The position numbers were made by a program, and so were the translations under genes. Of a stretch of DNA of 64,000 nucleotides, positions 28,191-38,836 are shown piece after piece (position 1 is the first letter of the stretch; every line of letters starts with the position of its first letter). The stretch lies in the NCBI GenBank assembly GCA_030537695.1, contig JAUNVJ010000001.1:62001-126000 (forward strand). Direction: 5' to 3'. Under the pieces are notes generated by a model. It worked only from the letters and a program-made list of their open reading frames with translations. It had not been told where the DNA came from and did no database searches. Origin of the DNA: Tissierellia bacterium (lineage in GTDB: Bacteria; Bacillota_A; Clostridia; Tissierellales; Peptoniphilaceae).

Positions 28191-29460
28191 CATAATTTCT
28201 GCTCCGTTCATACTTATATGACATATCTTCACTGGTCACTTGAAGTATCCCAAGAGCCATAAATGAAGACACCATTGAAGATCCTCCATATGACACGAAA
28301 GGTAAAGTAATTCCTGTCATGGGAATCAATTTAATGACACCACCGATATTTAAAAAACATTGTATGCAAATTAAAATGGCGATAGCCACTGCTAAAATTC
28401 GATAAAAAGTATATTCTTGATTCAAAGCAATTTTAATAGCTCGATAGGTCAATAACATAAATAGCATTATAATACCAATGCCTGTAAAGATTCCCATTTC
28501 TTCACAAATCGCTGAAAAGATAACATCCGTTTCCACATAACTGATTTCTCGAGGATATCCTAAACCGATACCCGAACCGAAAAATCCTCCTTCTCCAATG
28601 GCAAAAAGAGATTGTACGATTTGCTGACCATAACCAAACATATTTCTTTCAGCCCAAGGATGTAACCAAATATCCACCCTCGTTCGTACATGTGCAAACA
28701 TAAAATAACCGATAATTCCACCGACAATCATCAAACCGAAATTTACTAAAATAGAAAAACGATCTTTGTCGTAGATAAATTGCAATCCCGTATAAATAGC
28801 CATAAAGACTGCTGCAGTCCCCAAATCCGTCTGTAAAAATAAAAAGAAAACAAATAGGTACATAATACCCATTAAGATATAGGAACTATATTTAATATTT
28901 TGCTTTTCTAAACGTTTTTGGAAAATAGTATAATAAGATGCAATTAAAAACATAAGTAGGATCTTTGTAAATTCTGATAATTGAATCGTTACGGAATCAT
29001 TTTTCGTCAACGAAATCCAATTTTTAGAACCTTTGTTTACACTGGCGAAGGTTAAAGTGACGATAAAAAAAACGACACAACCTAAAAAATAAAGAAGGGT
29101 TAAATATTCCAATTTTCGGATGGCCCGAACAGCAAAATAGGTAAGGTAAAATACAAGAATTCCAATAAGGGACCAAAGGAGTTGTTTAAGGCCCATGGCA
29201 GGATTCAAACGGTATATCGTAATGATTCCTATCGTAAGTAGCATGGATACAATTAAAAAGATATAATTATCTCCTGACGATACTCGCCCTAAAACAAAAT
29301 TGGAGATATAAAGGATTAAAATCAAGCCTAGAAATAAAATTATGATATATTTATCTATATGATTATTATTTAGTAAAAATAATAGAAAAATCGCCAACAA
29401 TTCAAAGGCCAAGAGCAAATCTCTAGGTCTTCTTTTCTTTAAAAGCATATTAATCAACAT
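28180..29460 (-). CDS. SEDS-family peptidoglycan glycosyltransferase (FtsW/RodA/SpoVE)
   Basis: SEDS proteins polymerise lipid II into glycan strands together with a class B PBP. The 426-residue product is nearly all membrane segments (about ten) and contains QTDLGTAAVF, ERNMFGYGQQIVQSLFAIGEGGFFGSGIGLG and LPFVSYGGSSMVSSF, diagnostic of the family. It lies between an FHA protein and a class B PBP, overlapping the latter. ATG at 29460 with AGGTG upstream. FtsW versus RodA cannot be settled from the motifs; the absence of nearby mreBCD makes a division-type role plausible. Confidence 0.93.
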   Translation of the reverse strand: MLINMLLKKRRPRDLLLAFELLAIFLLFLLNNNHIDKYIIILFLGLILILYISNFVLGRVSSGDNYIFLIVSMLLTIGIITIYRLNPAMGLKQLLWSLIGILVFYLTYFAVRAIRKLEYLTLLYFLGCVVFFIVTLTFASVNKGSKNWISLTKNDSVTIQLSEFTKILLMFLIASYYTIFQKRLEKQNIKYSSYILMGIMYLFVFFLFLQTDLGTAAVFMAIYTGLQFIYDKDRFSILVNFGLMIVGGIIGYFMFAHVRTRVDIWLHPWAERNMFGYGQQIVQSLFAIGEGGFFGSGIGLGYPREISYVETDVIFSAICEEMGIFTGIGIIMLFMLLTYRAIKIALNQEYTFYRILAVAIAILICIQCFLNIGGVIKLIPMTGITLPFVSYGGSSMVSSFMALGILQVTSEDMSYKYERSRNYENK

Positions 29461-29462
29461 GA

Positions 29463-29903
29463 TCACCTATTCTCTACAAAGATAAATTGAATAAACCCAA
29501 CACCGATTCGATCCCCATTTTGAAGTTCTATAATTTCATCAGGATTTATTTTTTCACCATTTAAATATGTCCCATTAGCAGAATTATTATCTTCTATATA
29601 AAAGGTTTTATTCTTTTCCATAATTTTTAAATGATTTTTTGAGACAAATTTATCTTTTATGACGATATCTGATTTGGAAGACCGTCCTAGGGTCAAAGTC
29701 CCTCGGACCACATAATGTTCCTGCATTTTAAAATTTAAAGAATCCAGTCGATTGACCACCTTTAAATAGGCCTTGTCCAATGAGCTCCCCTTTCCAGCCA
29801 TGGAGCGGATATCAAGATACATAAGCCTTAAAATACTAAAGATAAATAAATATATTATTATAATAAAAACATACCTTAAAATTTGCGATATTAATTCAAA
29901 CAT
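29463..29903 (-). CDS. Membrane-anchored FHA-domain protein
   Basis: FHA domains bind phosphothreonine peptides, so this is probably an adaptor between Ser/Thr phosphorylation and the following SEDS-PBP pair. The 146-residue protein has one N-terminal membrane segment (about 5-30) and a cytoplasmic FHA domain with LGRSSKSDIVIKD, VSKNHLKI and NSANGTYLNGEKI, including the Arg, Ser and Asn that contact the ligand. The ATG at 29903 has GAGGTG. It is the first gene of an eight-gene operon ending in rho. No kinase gene is in the window. Confidence 0.9.
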   Translation of the reverse strand: MFELISQILRYVFIIIIYLFIFSILRLMYLDIRSMAGKGSSLDKAYLKVVNRLDSLNFKMQEHYVVRGTLTLGRSSKSDIVIKDKFVSKNHLKIMEKNKTFYIEDNNSANGTYLNGEKINPDEIIELQNGDRIGVGFIQFIFVENR

Positions 29904-29948
29904 AGAGCACCTCAAATGATTTAATCGTTGAAAGATTCAACCAATCAT

Positions 29949-29954
29949 ATTATA
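29949..29954 (-). promoter_or_regulatory. Possible -10 box for the FHA-SEDS-PBP operon
   Basis: A perfect TATAAT on the minus strand lies about 46 bases before the FHA start in the divergent region with recX. No recognisable -35 sits at the right distance. Confidence 0.35.
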
Positions 29955-30020
29955 TCCTTTTTTATTCTTGAATGCTATTCTTTCTAAGAATTTAACATCT
30001 TGAACTATCTTACCGAATAA

Positions 30021-30049
30021 TTACTCAAAAGTAAAATATATGTTACAAT
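30021..30049 (+). promoter_or_regulatory. Promoter of recX
   Basis: TTACTC (30021-30026), 17 bases, then extended -10 TGTTACAAT (TACAAT at 30044-30049). The transcript would start only about 10 bases before the recX TTG. Confidence 0.5.
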
Positions 30050-30066
30050 CTTACTAAGGTGAGATT

Positions 30067-30672
30067 TTGAAAATTGAAAAAATTACTTTTAAAAAAAATA
30101 AATATGAATTGACCTTTAGCGATGGAAGCTTTCTCATGGTCGAAGAAGATACTTTAGTAGCTTTAGGTCTTTATAAGGGAATGGAAATCGAGGATCCATT
30201 TATTGATAAGATCCGTCGTCACAATCAAAAAACTCAAGGTATTAACCATGCTTTGAGATATTTACAATCGCTTCGAACGGAACAACAAGTGCGCAATTAT
30301 CTTTATAAAAAAAAGATTGATTCGATTATTGTGGAAGAGGTCATTGATTATTTGGTGGAAAAACATTATATCGATGATTATGATTATGGATTGAGATATT
30401 TATCCGATGCTCAAAAATTAAAAGGATACGGTCGTAAAAAGATCGGTCATATGTTGAGACAAAAAGGATTAAAGTCCTCTCTTATCGATCACATTTTATT
30501 GGAACTCGATGAAGAGTTGGAGTTTCACAATTGCATGAAATTGGGGAAAAAGCATCTCAAGGATTCTAAAAACTCCAAAGAGATACACAAAACGTTTCGA
30601 TTTTTGATGGGAAGAGGGTATGATTATGAGATGATTGAAAGGGTTATGGAAAAGATTTGTGGAAAAGAATAA
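30067..30672 (+). CDS. recX: Recombination regulatory protein RecX
   Basis: RecX binds RecA filaments and limits recombinase activity. The 201-residue protein shows the three-helix tandem repeats: ALRYLQSLRTEQQVRNYLYKK, EVIDYLVEKHYIDDYDYGLRYLSD and KGYGRKKIGHMLRQKGLKSS. TTG start with AAGGTGAG 3-8 bases upstream. It is one of three plus-strand genes and overlaps the next gene; recA is not in the window. Confidence 0.9.
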   Translation: MKIEKITFKKNKYELTFSDGSFLMVEEDTLVALGLYKGMEIEDPFIDKIRRHNQKTQGINHALRYLQSLRTEQQVRNYLYKKKIDSIIVEEVIDYLVEKHYIDDYDYGLRYLSDAQKLKGYGRKKIGHMLRQKGLKSSLIDHILLELDEELEFHNCMKLGKKHLKDSKNSKEIHKTFRFLMGRGYDYEMIERVMEKICGKE

Positions 30673-30949
30673 ATTATTTTATGTCTATATCCTAGAATGT
30701 GCCGATACCAGCCTCTACACCGGCTATACCGTAGATATCCGTAAACGAGTCGCCCTTCATAATAAAGGAAAAGGGGCCAAGTATACTCGAGGAAGAAGAC
30801 CGGTTAAACTGGTCTATTCCACTTCTTTTCCCACAAAATCACAAGCCATGCAAGCTGAATATTGGATTAAGCAACTGTCAGCTCAAGAAAAAAGACTTTT
30901 AATTCAAGGTAAATTCCCATTAAAGAAAATAATACCATCTGATTTATAG
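30659..30949 (+). CDS. GIY-YIG nuclease-superfamily protein (UPF0213/YhbQ-YazA type)
   Basis: This is a single-domain GIY-YIG protein of about 96 residues; some relatives are DNA-nicking enzymes but the family's cellular role is unsettled. It has FYVYILECADTSLYTGYT (the GIY-YIG equivalent), the conserved RVALHNKGKGAKYTRGRRPVKL, and the metal-binding Glu in SQAMQAEYWIKQLS. The GTG at 30659 is the likely start, inside the recX 3' end; a TTG 8 codons upstream is also possible. Its stop codon sits in the centre of a 42-bp palindrome. Confidence 0.88.
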   Translation: MEKNKLFYVYILECADTSLYTGYTVDIRKRVALHNKGKGAKYTRGRRPVKLVYSTSFPTKSQAMQAEYWIKQLSAQEKRLLIQGKFPLKKIIPSDL

Positions 30950-30980
30950 CTATAAATCAGATGGTATTATCTATTTTTTT
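30929..30980. terminator. Bidirectional terminator: perfect 42-bp palindrome
   Basis: Arms 30929-30949 and 30950-30970 are exact reverse complements. The plus strand continues into seven Ts (30974-30980); the minus strand runs into a T-rich ATTTTCTTT. It lies between the convergent GIY-YIG gene (stop in the left arm) and the membrane-protein gene (stop at 30971-30973). Confidence 0.85.
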
Positions 30981-31306
30981 CGTTGTTTTTTACCGTATCG
31001 ATTTCGATCTGATCCGGCAATTCCGATAATCAATGCAAAGATGAGAGAGATTAAGCCTGAAGATACACCGATGACGAATATAATCAAATTATCCAAACTT
31101 TCAGGATCAAAAAGATTATTGATCACTAGAAATAATGAGAATATTCCGACAAATACCAATAATAGTCCAGGAATATATTTTGCAAATTTTAAATTTTTTG
31201 CTGCAAAATTTACGATAAAAGTAAATACTGATCCAATTAAAATAACACCTAAGGTCAATATAATGTAATTGGAGTGTTCTGAAATCAATTCTATAATACG
31301 ACTCAT
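30971..31306 (-). CDS. Small membrane protein of unknown function (three membrane segments)
   Basis: The family is not recognised. The 111-residue product has three hydrophobic segments (about 12-33, 43-62 and 74-97), a short acidic loop (DPESLDN) between the last two, and a basic tail rich in Lys and Arg (RNRYGKKQRKK) that should face the cytoplasm. ATG with AGAGGTG. It is the last gene of a four-gene unit with a two-component system and a lipoprotein, starting 3 bases after the lipoprotein stop. Its place suggests an accessory part of the sensor system, but that is inference. Confidence 0.75.
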   Translation of the reverse strand: MSRIIELISEHSNYIILTLGVILIGSVFTFIVNFAAKNLKFAKYIPGLLLVFVGIFSLFLVINNLFDPESLDNLIIFVIGVSSGLISLIFALIIGIAGSDRNRYGKKQRKK

Positions 31307-31309
31307 ACG

Positions 31310-32734
31310 TCACCTCTTGTTTTTTCTTGAAATTTCACTTTGCCACTGATCAGCATATTTGCCAATTGCCCATTCGGTCATAATAGTCTCTCCATTTTTT
31401 TCGATATCTCTTTCATAAAGTGGCGAAGAAACAATCTTACCATTAAGTATATTATAAATCTTTAACTTATTATTTTCCAATGTAATTAAAAATCGTTTAT
31501 TGGGAGAAATAAAAGCGTCGTCGATGGTAGAATGAAATTTTCGAAGTTCTGTCATGGGAATGGCCAATTGATTATATTTACTGATTTCATAAGGTAGTAG
31601 TAAGTTTAAATCAAAATCCTTATAAGATCGTTGATCCTCCAAATTTAAACGACCCATCAATTTCCAATAACCATGGTCTCGATAGAGACCAAGATTCTTT
31701 AAGTCGGAACCGAAATTTTTAATTTCTTCATAATCCCGTTCTTCTGACGGTTGTTGATCGATAAAATATCTGACATCGAGAGCTTTTTGCTTGTCAATCG
31801 TATCCAGTAGATAAATTCTCAGTTGATTTTTTTCGTTATTGAGATCAATATCCTCAATATTAATACAATTAGATGAAATATAGTGGATATTCTTTAATAC
31901 ATTGGATTCCTCATCAATATAAATTCCAGGATCTTTTAAAGAATTTTCACTTTTGGATCTTCCTTTTAATACTAATTTATCCGAAATTTCATGTTCTTTT
32001 GATTTTCGCTGAACTTCTACATCCACAAAATAATTTTTTCTTGGGAGTAAAATATTTGGTACCTCATACACATTTTCCAAATGATCATTATTAAACTTAA
32101 TATAAAATGTTTTATAGGACCAAGTTGGTATTTCCGACTCGGATGTGAATTTCATTCCCAGTAAAAGTCCGTTTAAGCTTTCTTTTGTCGCTGGAGAATT
32201 TTCATATTTGTCTATTTCGATCTTTTTATTGACAATGGATTCTTCCAAGTCTTTTTCGGATATTTCTTCCGAATTTTTTGTAATTTGTATAATGACGCCA
32301 TTTGTCACGATAAAAGCTTGATTATTGTCATCTTTTAAAATCTCGTAAAAAAATTCAGCGTCATCAAAAATATCGATTGCCGTTACATAATCACCGTTAA
32401 AATCTAAAGTTTCTAAATCTAAATTATATTTCTTATAAAAATACTTTTTAGCTTTTAGATTTTTTATCCGATAAGAAGGATTTTCAATATATTTTTTCCC
32501 GATAATCACAGTATCTTTTGCAAAATAACAGTCATCCCCGATCAGTTCTTTATAAATAAAGTTATCTTCATCTTCCAATTTATCGTTAAAAATACATTTG
32601 GTTATCGTCCATCTGCCATAAATCGGTGGAATTTCCAATTGGGGAGTTTCGACTGTAGAACCTTCACTACTGATAAAATGACAACCAGTAAGACTTAATA
32701 GGAGAAAGAAAAATCCAATCCATTTTTTATTCAT
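31310..32734 (-). CDS. Predicted lipoprotein of unknown function downstream of a sensor kinase
   Basis: The 474-residue product has a clear lipoprotein signal (MNKKWIGFFFLLLSLTGC, lipobox LTGC, Cys 18), so it should be anchored outside the membrane. The mature part is charged and beta-rich; no domain is recognised. A YGRWTITK segment follows the lipobox, and near the C-terminus FISPNKRFLITLENNKLKIYN looks like a propeller blade, which is only suggestive. Its ATG overlaps the kinase stop (TAATG), and its ribosome site is made of the kinase's last codons. This suggests tight coupling to the sensor. Confidence 0.8.
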   Translation of the reverse strand: MNKKWIGFFFLLLSLTGCHFISSEGSTVETPQLEIPPIYGRWTITKCIFNDKLEDEDNFIYKELIGDDCYFAKDTVIIGKKYIENPSYRIKNLKAKKYFYKKYNLDLETLDFNGDYVTAIDIFDDAEFFYEILKDDNNQAFIVTNGVIIQITKNSEEISEKDLEESIVNKKIEIDKYENSPATKESLNGLLLGMKFTSESEIPTWSYKTFYIKFNNDHLENVYEVPNILLPRKNYFVDVEVQRKSKEHEISDKLVLKGRSKSENSLKDPGIYIDEESNVLKNIHYISSNCINIEDIDLNNEKNQLRIYLLDTIDKQKALDVRYFIDQQPSEERDYEEIKNFGSDLKNLGLYRDHGYWKLMGRLNLEDQRSYKDFDLNLLLPYEISKYNQLAIPMTELRKFHSTIDDAFISPNKRFLITLENNKLKIYNILNGKIVSSPLYERDIEKNGETIMTEWAIGKYADQWQSEISRKNKR

Positions 32735-34140
32735 TATTCATCCTCCTCATTATTAAAGGGAATCATTACTTTTACTGTGGTGCCGATATTTTCTTCGGAA
32801 AAGATTTCCAATGTCCCATTATGAAGTTTTGCAATTTCATCACTAATGGACAATCCGATGCCACTATGACTCTTAGAATGTTTTCCTTTGTAAAATTTTT
32901 CCTTCACATGAAGAAGATCTTCTTTATTAATCCCTACTCCATTATCTGAAACAATCATGATAAATTGATTGTCTTCACAATAAGATTGAAATTTCACCCA
33001 ACCTTTTTCCGAGGTGAATTTTATGGCATTGTCAATTAGATTAATTAATAATTGTCGAATACGATTTTCATCTGCTACCACGATTTGGATATCCTCGTAA
33101 AGATCAATCTCAAAATCTACTTTATTGGATTCTGCTCGTGGTTTCATCTGCTTCGATACGTCGATACAAGTTTGAGCAATATTAAAAGCATCTTTATCCA
33201 ACTGTATTCTGCCGGAAATATATCGTGAAAAGTCTAATAAATCTTCCACCATTTTAGAAAGACGATCCGACTCATTTTCAATAATAGATAGTCCGTCACT
33301 GATGAGATCTTCTTCTTCCGGTTTCGCATCCTTTAACACTACCGCCCATCCTTTGATGGAAGTCAAGGGAGTTCGTAGTTCATGAGAGATGGATGAGATA
33401 AAATCATTTTTTATTTGATCTTTTTTTAGGATTTCCTCCGACATGGTATTTAGCGTACTGGCCAATTGTCCAATCTCGTCATCTGCCCATATATTTGCTC
33501 TGACTTTGTATTGCCCATCGGCCATTTTTCGAGCTACATCCGTTAACTCTTTAATGGGTCGGATAATGGATCGAGACAGAATCAAACTGACAATTCCCGT
33601 AATAAAAGTTACTAAAGCAGTCATTATCAATAGGATAAGACTTGCTTTTATAATAGCTCGATCCGCCTCTTGCAACGATGAGATAAACCGTAGAAAACCG
33701 ATATGTTGACCAGTTTCATTAGTGATTGCTCCCGAGACAGCCATAATTGATCCATTAGTAGCTGGAGATTTGCCGACCCAGGATTTAATTTCTCCATTTT
33801 TAGCAGCAATAATATCATTGGTTTTTATGGGTTCTTTATATGGGACACCAATGGAATCCATCATTACAATACCTTCTTCGTTTAACATCTGAACTTCAGC
33901 ATTGGTATGAGCCCACAACACATCATTATCATCAATTAAAATGTCTTCAATGGATTTGTCGGGATAATCTCGCCGAAAAAAATCCAAAGAGAGTTCCAAA
34001 CGATTTGTCAATTCATTTTCTACATTATTATAATAATAGTAACGAAAGCCAAGGATCAATCCGATATCAATGGCAGTCACCGTTATTAAAATAATAAGCA
34101 GAAAACTTTTTACTAATCGTTTTCCAACACTGTTTTTCAA
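32734..34140 (-). CDS. Sensor histidine kinase
   Basis: This is a membrane histidine kinase of 468 residues. An N-terminal membrane segment (about 10-32), an extracellular sensor region of about 125 residues, a second membrane segment (about 165-185) and a HAMP domain (SRSIIRPIKELTDVARKMAD) precede HisKA with the phospho-acceptor in ISHELRTPLTSIKGW (His about 251) and the HATPase with NLIDNAIKFT, DNGVGI and GIGLSI. The TTG start at 34140 has AGGAG upstream and lies 2 bases after the regulator stop. Signal unknown. Confidence 0.93.
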   Translation of the reverse strand: MKNSVGKRLVKSFLLIILITVTAIDIGLILGFRYYYYNNVENELTNRLELSLDFFRRDYPDKSIEDILIDDNDVLWAHTNAEVQMLNEEGIVMMDSIGVPYKEPIKTNDIIAAKNGEIKSWVGKSPATNGSIMAVSGAITNETGQHIGFLRFISSLQEADRAIIKASLILLIMTALVTFITGIVSLILSRSIIRPIKELTDVARKMADGQYKVRANIWADDEIGQLASTLNTMSEEILKKDQIKNDFISSISHELRTPLTSIKGWAVVLKDAKPEEEDLISDGLSIIENESDRLSKMVEDLLDFSRYISGRIQLDKDAFNIAQTCIDVSKQMKPRAESNKVDFEIDLYEDIQIVVADENRIRQLLINLIDNAIKFTSEKGWVKFQSYCEDNQFIMIVSDNGVGINKEDLLHVKEKFYKGKHSKSHSGIGLSISDEIAKLHNGTLEIFSEENIGTTVKVMIPFNNEEDE

Positions 34141-34142
34141 TG

Positions 34143-34835
34143 CTACACTCCTGTTTGCCACCGATAACCAAGACCCCATACCGTCTCGATAAATTTCGGT
34201 TTTGCCGGATTTTCTTCAACTTTGGATCGAAGACGTCTAATATTTACATCAACTATTTTTGAATCCCCTACAAAATCTTTTCCCCAGACCAATTCAAGGA
34301 TTTCATCTCTTTTTAGTGCTTTTCCCGGGTTTTCCATAAAAATTTTCATAATTTGATATTCTGTAGGTGTCAATTCCAATTCAATATTTTCTTTATAAAA
34401 TTTTCTCGAATAAGCATCCAATTTAAAAGGTTTTTGAATGATAAGATTATCGTTGACTCCTTCATCCGGCTCTAACCGTCGTTCCAGAGATTTAATCCTA
34501 AGTGTCAATTCCGTGGGATTAAAAGGTTTTGTTAAATAATCGTCGGTTCCATACTGAAGTCCCATAATCTTATCATAATCTTCAGCTTTTGCCGTTAACA
34601 TAATGATACCCAGTTGAGGGAATGCTTCGCGAAGTTGTTTACATACTTCAAAGCCATCGATTCCTGGAAGCATGATGTCCAACACGACAATATCCGGATG
34701 TTCCCTAGTGGCAATGTCCACTCCTTCTTCACCGGTTCCGGCTTCTAATACATGGTAACCTTCCCGCTCCAAATTAATTTTTACAAATTTACGAATGGAT
34801 TCTTCATCTTCTACTAATAATATTTTTGTATTCAA
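34143..34835 (-). CDS. OmpR-family response regulator
   Basis: This DNA-binding regulator is the partner of the kinase that follows. The receiver has ILLVEDEESI, the phosphorylated Asp in VVLDIMLPGIDG (about 52) and the switch lysine in DDYLTKPF. The winged-helix output domain has LELTPTEYQIMKIFMENPGKALKRDEI and DVNIRRLRSKVE, FIETVWGLGYRW. A TTG start at 34835 with AGGTG six bases upstream gives 230 residues; ATG at 34841 is the alternative. Similar in form to WalR/PhoP-type regulators; target genes unknown. Confidence 0.93.
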   Translation of the reverse strand: MNTKILLVEDEESIRKFVKINLEREGYHVLEAGTGEEGVDIATREHPDIVVLDIMLPGIDGFEVCKQLREAFPQLGIIMLTAKAEDYDKIMGLQYGTDDYLTKPFNPTELTLRIKSLERRLEPDEGVNDNLIIQKPFKLDAYSRKFYKENIELELTPTEYQIMKIFMENPGKALKRDEILELVWGKDFVGDSKIVDVNIRRLRSKVEENPAKPKFIETVWGLGYRWQTGV

Positions 34836-34863
34836 TGTCATCACCTATATTTTTATTATCTCT

Positions 34864-34892
34864 ATTATAATGAAAAACCACTTCAAATTCAA
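34864..34892 (-). promoter_or_regulatory. Promoter of the two-component operon, inside the guaB terminator
   Basis: Minus-strand TTGAAT (34887-34892) lies in the loop of the guaB hairpin. After 17 bases comes TATAAT (34864-34869). The regulator TTG is about 30 bases further on. Confidence 0.65.
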
Positions 34893-34900
34893 TGAAGTGG
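34873..34900 (-). terminator. Terminator of guaB
   Basis: An 8-bp CCACTTCA/TGAAGTGG stem (34878-34885, 34893-34900) is followed on the minus strand by five Us (34873-34877), just after the guaB stop. Confidence 0.8.
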
Positions 34901-34908
34901 CTTAGTAT

Positions 34909-37329
<2,421 letters not shown>

Positions 37330-37358
<29 letters not shown>

Positions 37359-38169
37359 ATCCTCTCCAATGATTTAGTGGATTAGTAACTGTATTAACTG
37401 AAGGGTTATAAATATCCAATAAGATGCTCTCCAGGGTTTCAATATCTAAATATCTCGAAATTACTCCATTTTCCGCTATGGAAATAGATCCGGTTTCTTC
37501 TGATACCATCAATGACATGCAATCCGATTTTTCAGTAATTCCAATCCCTGCTCGATGTCGAGTTCCCAATTCCTTGGAAATTGTCACGCTGTCCGAAAGT
37601 GGTAAAAAACAAGCGGCAGCTAATAACTGATTGCCTTTTATAATTACAGCTCCATCATGTAATGGGGTATTGGGTATAAAAATATTGATCAATAGGCCGG
37701 AGCTGACCAGCCCATTTATTTCTGTTCCCGTTTTCATAATTTCACTTAATCCGGTTTTCCGTTCAAATACGATCAATGCGCCAATTTTTTGTCTAGACAA
37801 TGAAGCGACTGCATCACAAATTTCCTGCACTGTTTCCGGTGTCTTTTCCTTATTGGAACCAAAATTTCCACGTAACGAAGAGGAACGACCAATCACTTCC
37901 AAACCGCGACGAAGCTCCGGTTGAAATACGATGAGAATAGCCATAAAACCTAATGTAATTAAATTGTACAATAACCAATTGACTGTATATAGATCCAAAA
38001 CTTGACTTATTTTTGTAAGAATCAAAATCACCAAGATACCCCTTGATAATTGTTCCGCTCTCGTTCCACGTATCAATTTCAAAACAAAGTATATCAAAAC
38101 GGATACAATAGCCATATCTATAATGTCTCTTAAACCTACTAGGCTAAAATAGTTAATGATTTTTTCCAC
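37330..38169 (-). CDS. cdaA: Diadenylate cyclase (c-di-AMP synthase)
   Basis: CdaA condenses two ATP into c-di-AMP, a messenger for potassium and cell-wall homeostasis. The 279-residue protein has three N-terminal membrane segments (about 10-90) and the DAC domain with PLHDGAVII (DGA motif) and GTRHRAGIG (RHR motif). GTG start with AGGAGG. It overlaps cdaR and is preceded, also with overlap, by a DUF5317-like membrane gene. Confidence 0.95.
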
Positions 38170-38722
38170 TAATCTTCCTCCTAGAAATTTCTAAAATAAT
38201 AAGTATAATGCCCAAATGAATCAATATATCTCCCACACTGATAATTTTAGGTTGATAATAAGGTGAGGGTAATGGAAAAATATCCGATAAGATAAAAAAC
38301 TTCGGATGTTCAAATACCCCATGACTTAATGATCTTCCGGCCATAATGATATGGTAGGATTTCGTGTTTGATATTTTTTCAAGGGCTTTTATTGACACTG
38401 GCATTTTCCCATTTACAAAGAGGGGGATAAAATTAAGTATAAAGCCCAATAAAATTACGTACATCGATCGAAGCTCCAAATTGAACAAAAGGCCAATAAT
38501 GATCAATAGAATACTTAATAGATGAAAATAATAAAAATTATTGATACAAAAATCAGTAATTTTACCGAAGTCCACACTGGTAAATAATTGAAGAAAGAGA
38601 AAAACCAGTATCCCTGTGATGGGAAGGTATATTTTTTTAAATTGAAATTGAAAGAGGTTTTTCCACTGTCCATTGGTTATGTAGACAAGAAACAAAGCTA
38701 TCAATATGGATTCAATCAACAT
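38153..38722 (-). CDS. DUF5317-like membrane protein
   Basis: The 189-residue product has about five hydrophobic segments, then a loop with MPVSIKALEKI and SLSHGVFEHPKFFILSDIFPLPSPY and a last segment, resembling the DUF5317 family; the assignment is from memory. Function is unknown. The ATG at 38722 with GGAAGGTG upstream is preferred to a longer reading. It overlaps cdaA by 17 bases, so it is probably co-translated with the c-di-AMP synthase and may relate to its regulation or to the envelope. Confidence 0.7.
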   Translation of the reverse strand: MLIESILIALFLVYITNGQWKNLFQFQFKKIYLPITGILVFLFLQLFTSVDFGKITDFCINNFYYFHLLSILLIIIGLLFNLELRSMYVILLGFILNFIPLFVNGKMPVSIKALEKISNTKSYHIIMAGRSLSHGVFEHPKFFILSDIFPLPSPYYQPKIISVGDILIHLGIILIILEISRRKISGKNH

Positions 38723-38738
38723 ATTATCACCTTCCCTA

Positions 38739-38744
38739 ATCATA
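38739..38744 (-). promoter_or_regulatory. Possible extended -10 for the cdaA operon
   Basis: TGTTATGAT on the minus strand (TATGAT at 38739-38744), 16 bases before the start of the DUF5317-like gene and after the ispH-rpsA terminator. The -35 (ATCATT) is poor. Confidence 0.35.
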
Positions 38745-38792
38745 ACATAATTAATCTGAGAAATGATATACGAACCGACCATTCTGATAAAT

Positions 38793-38823
38793 AAAAAATC
38801 GACTATAATTATAGTCGATTTTT
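38793..38823 (-). terminator. Terminator of ispH-rpsA: perfect 30-bp palindrome
   Basis: Arms 38794-38808 and 38809-38823 are exact reverse complements with AAAAATCGAC at the base, giving a U-rich 3' end on the minus strand. Confidence 0.8.
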
Positions 38824-38836
38824 AACTTAGCTCAGA

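Noticed and set aside
34143..34835. Assignment of the response regulator as WalR
   Set aside because: Sequence is OmpR-type but the usual walHIJ neighbours are absent and the downstream genes are unfamiliar, so only the family is named.
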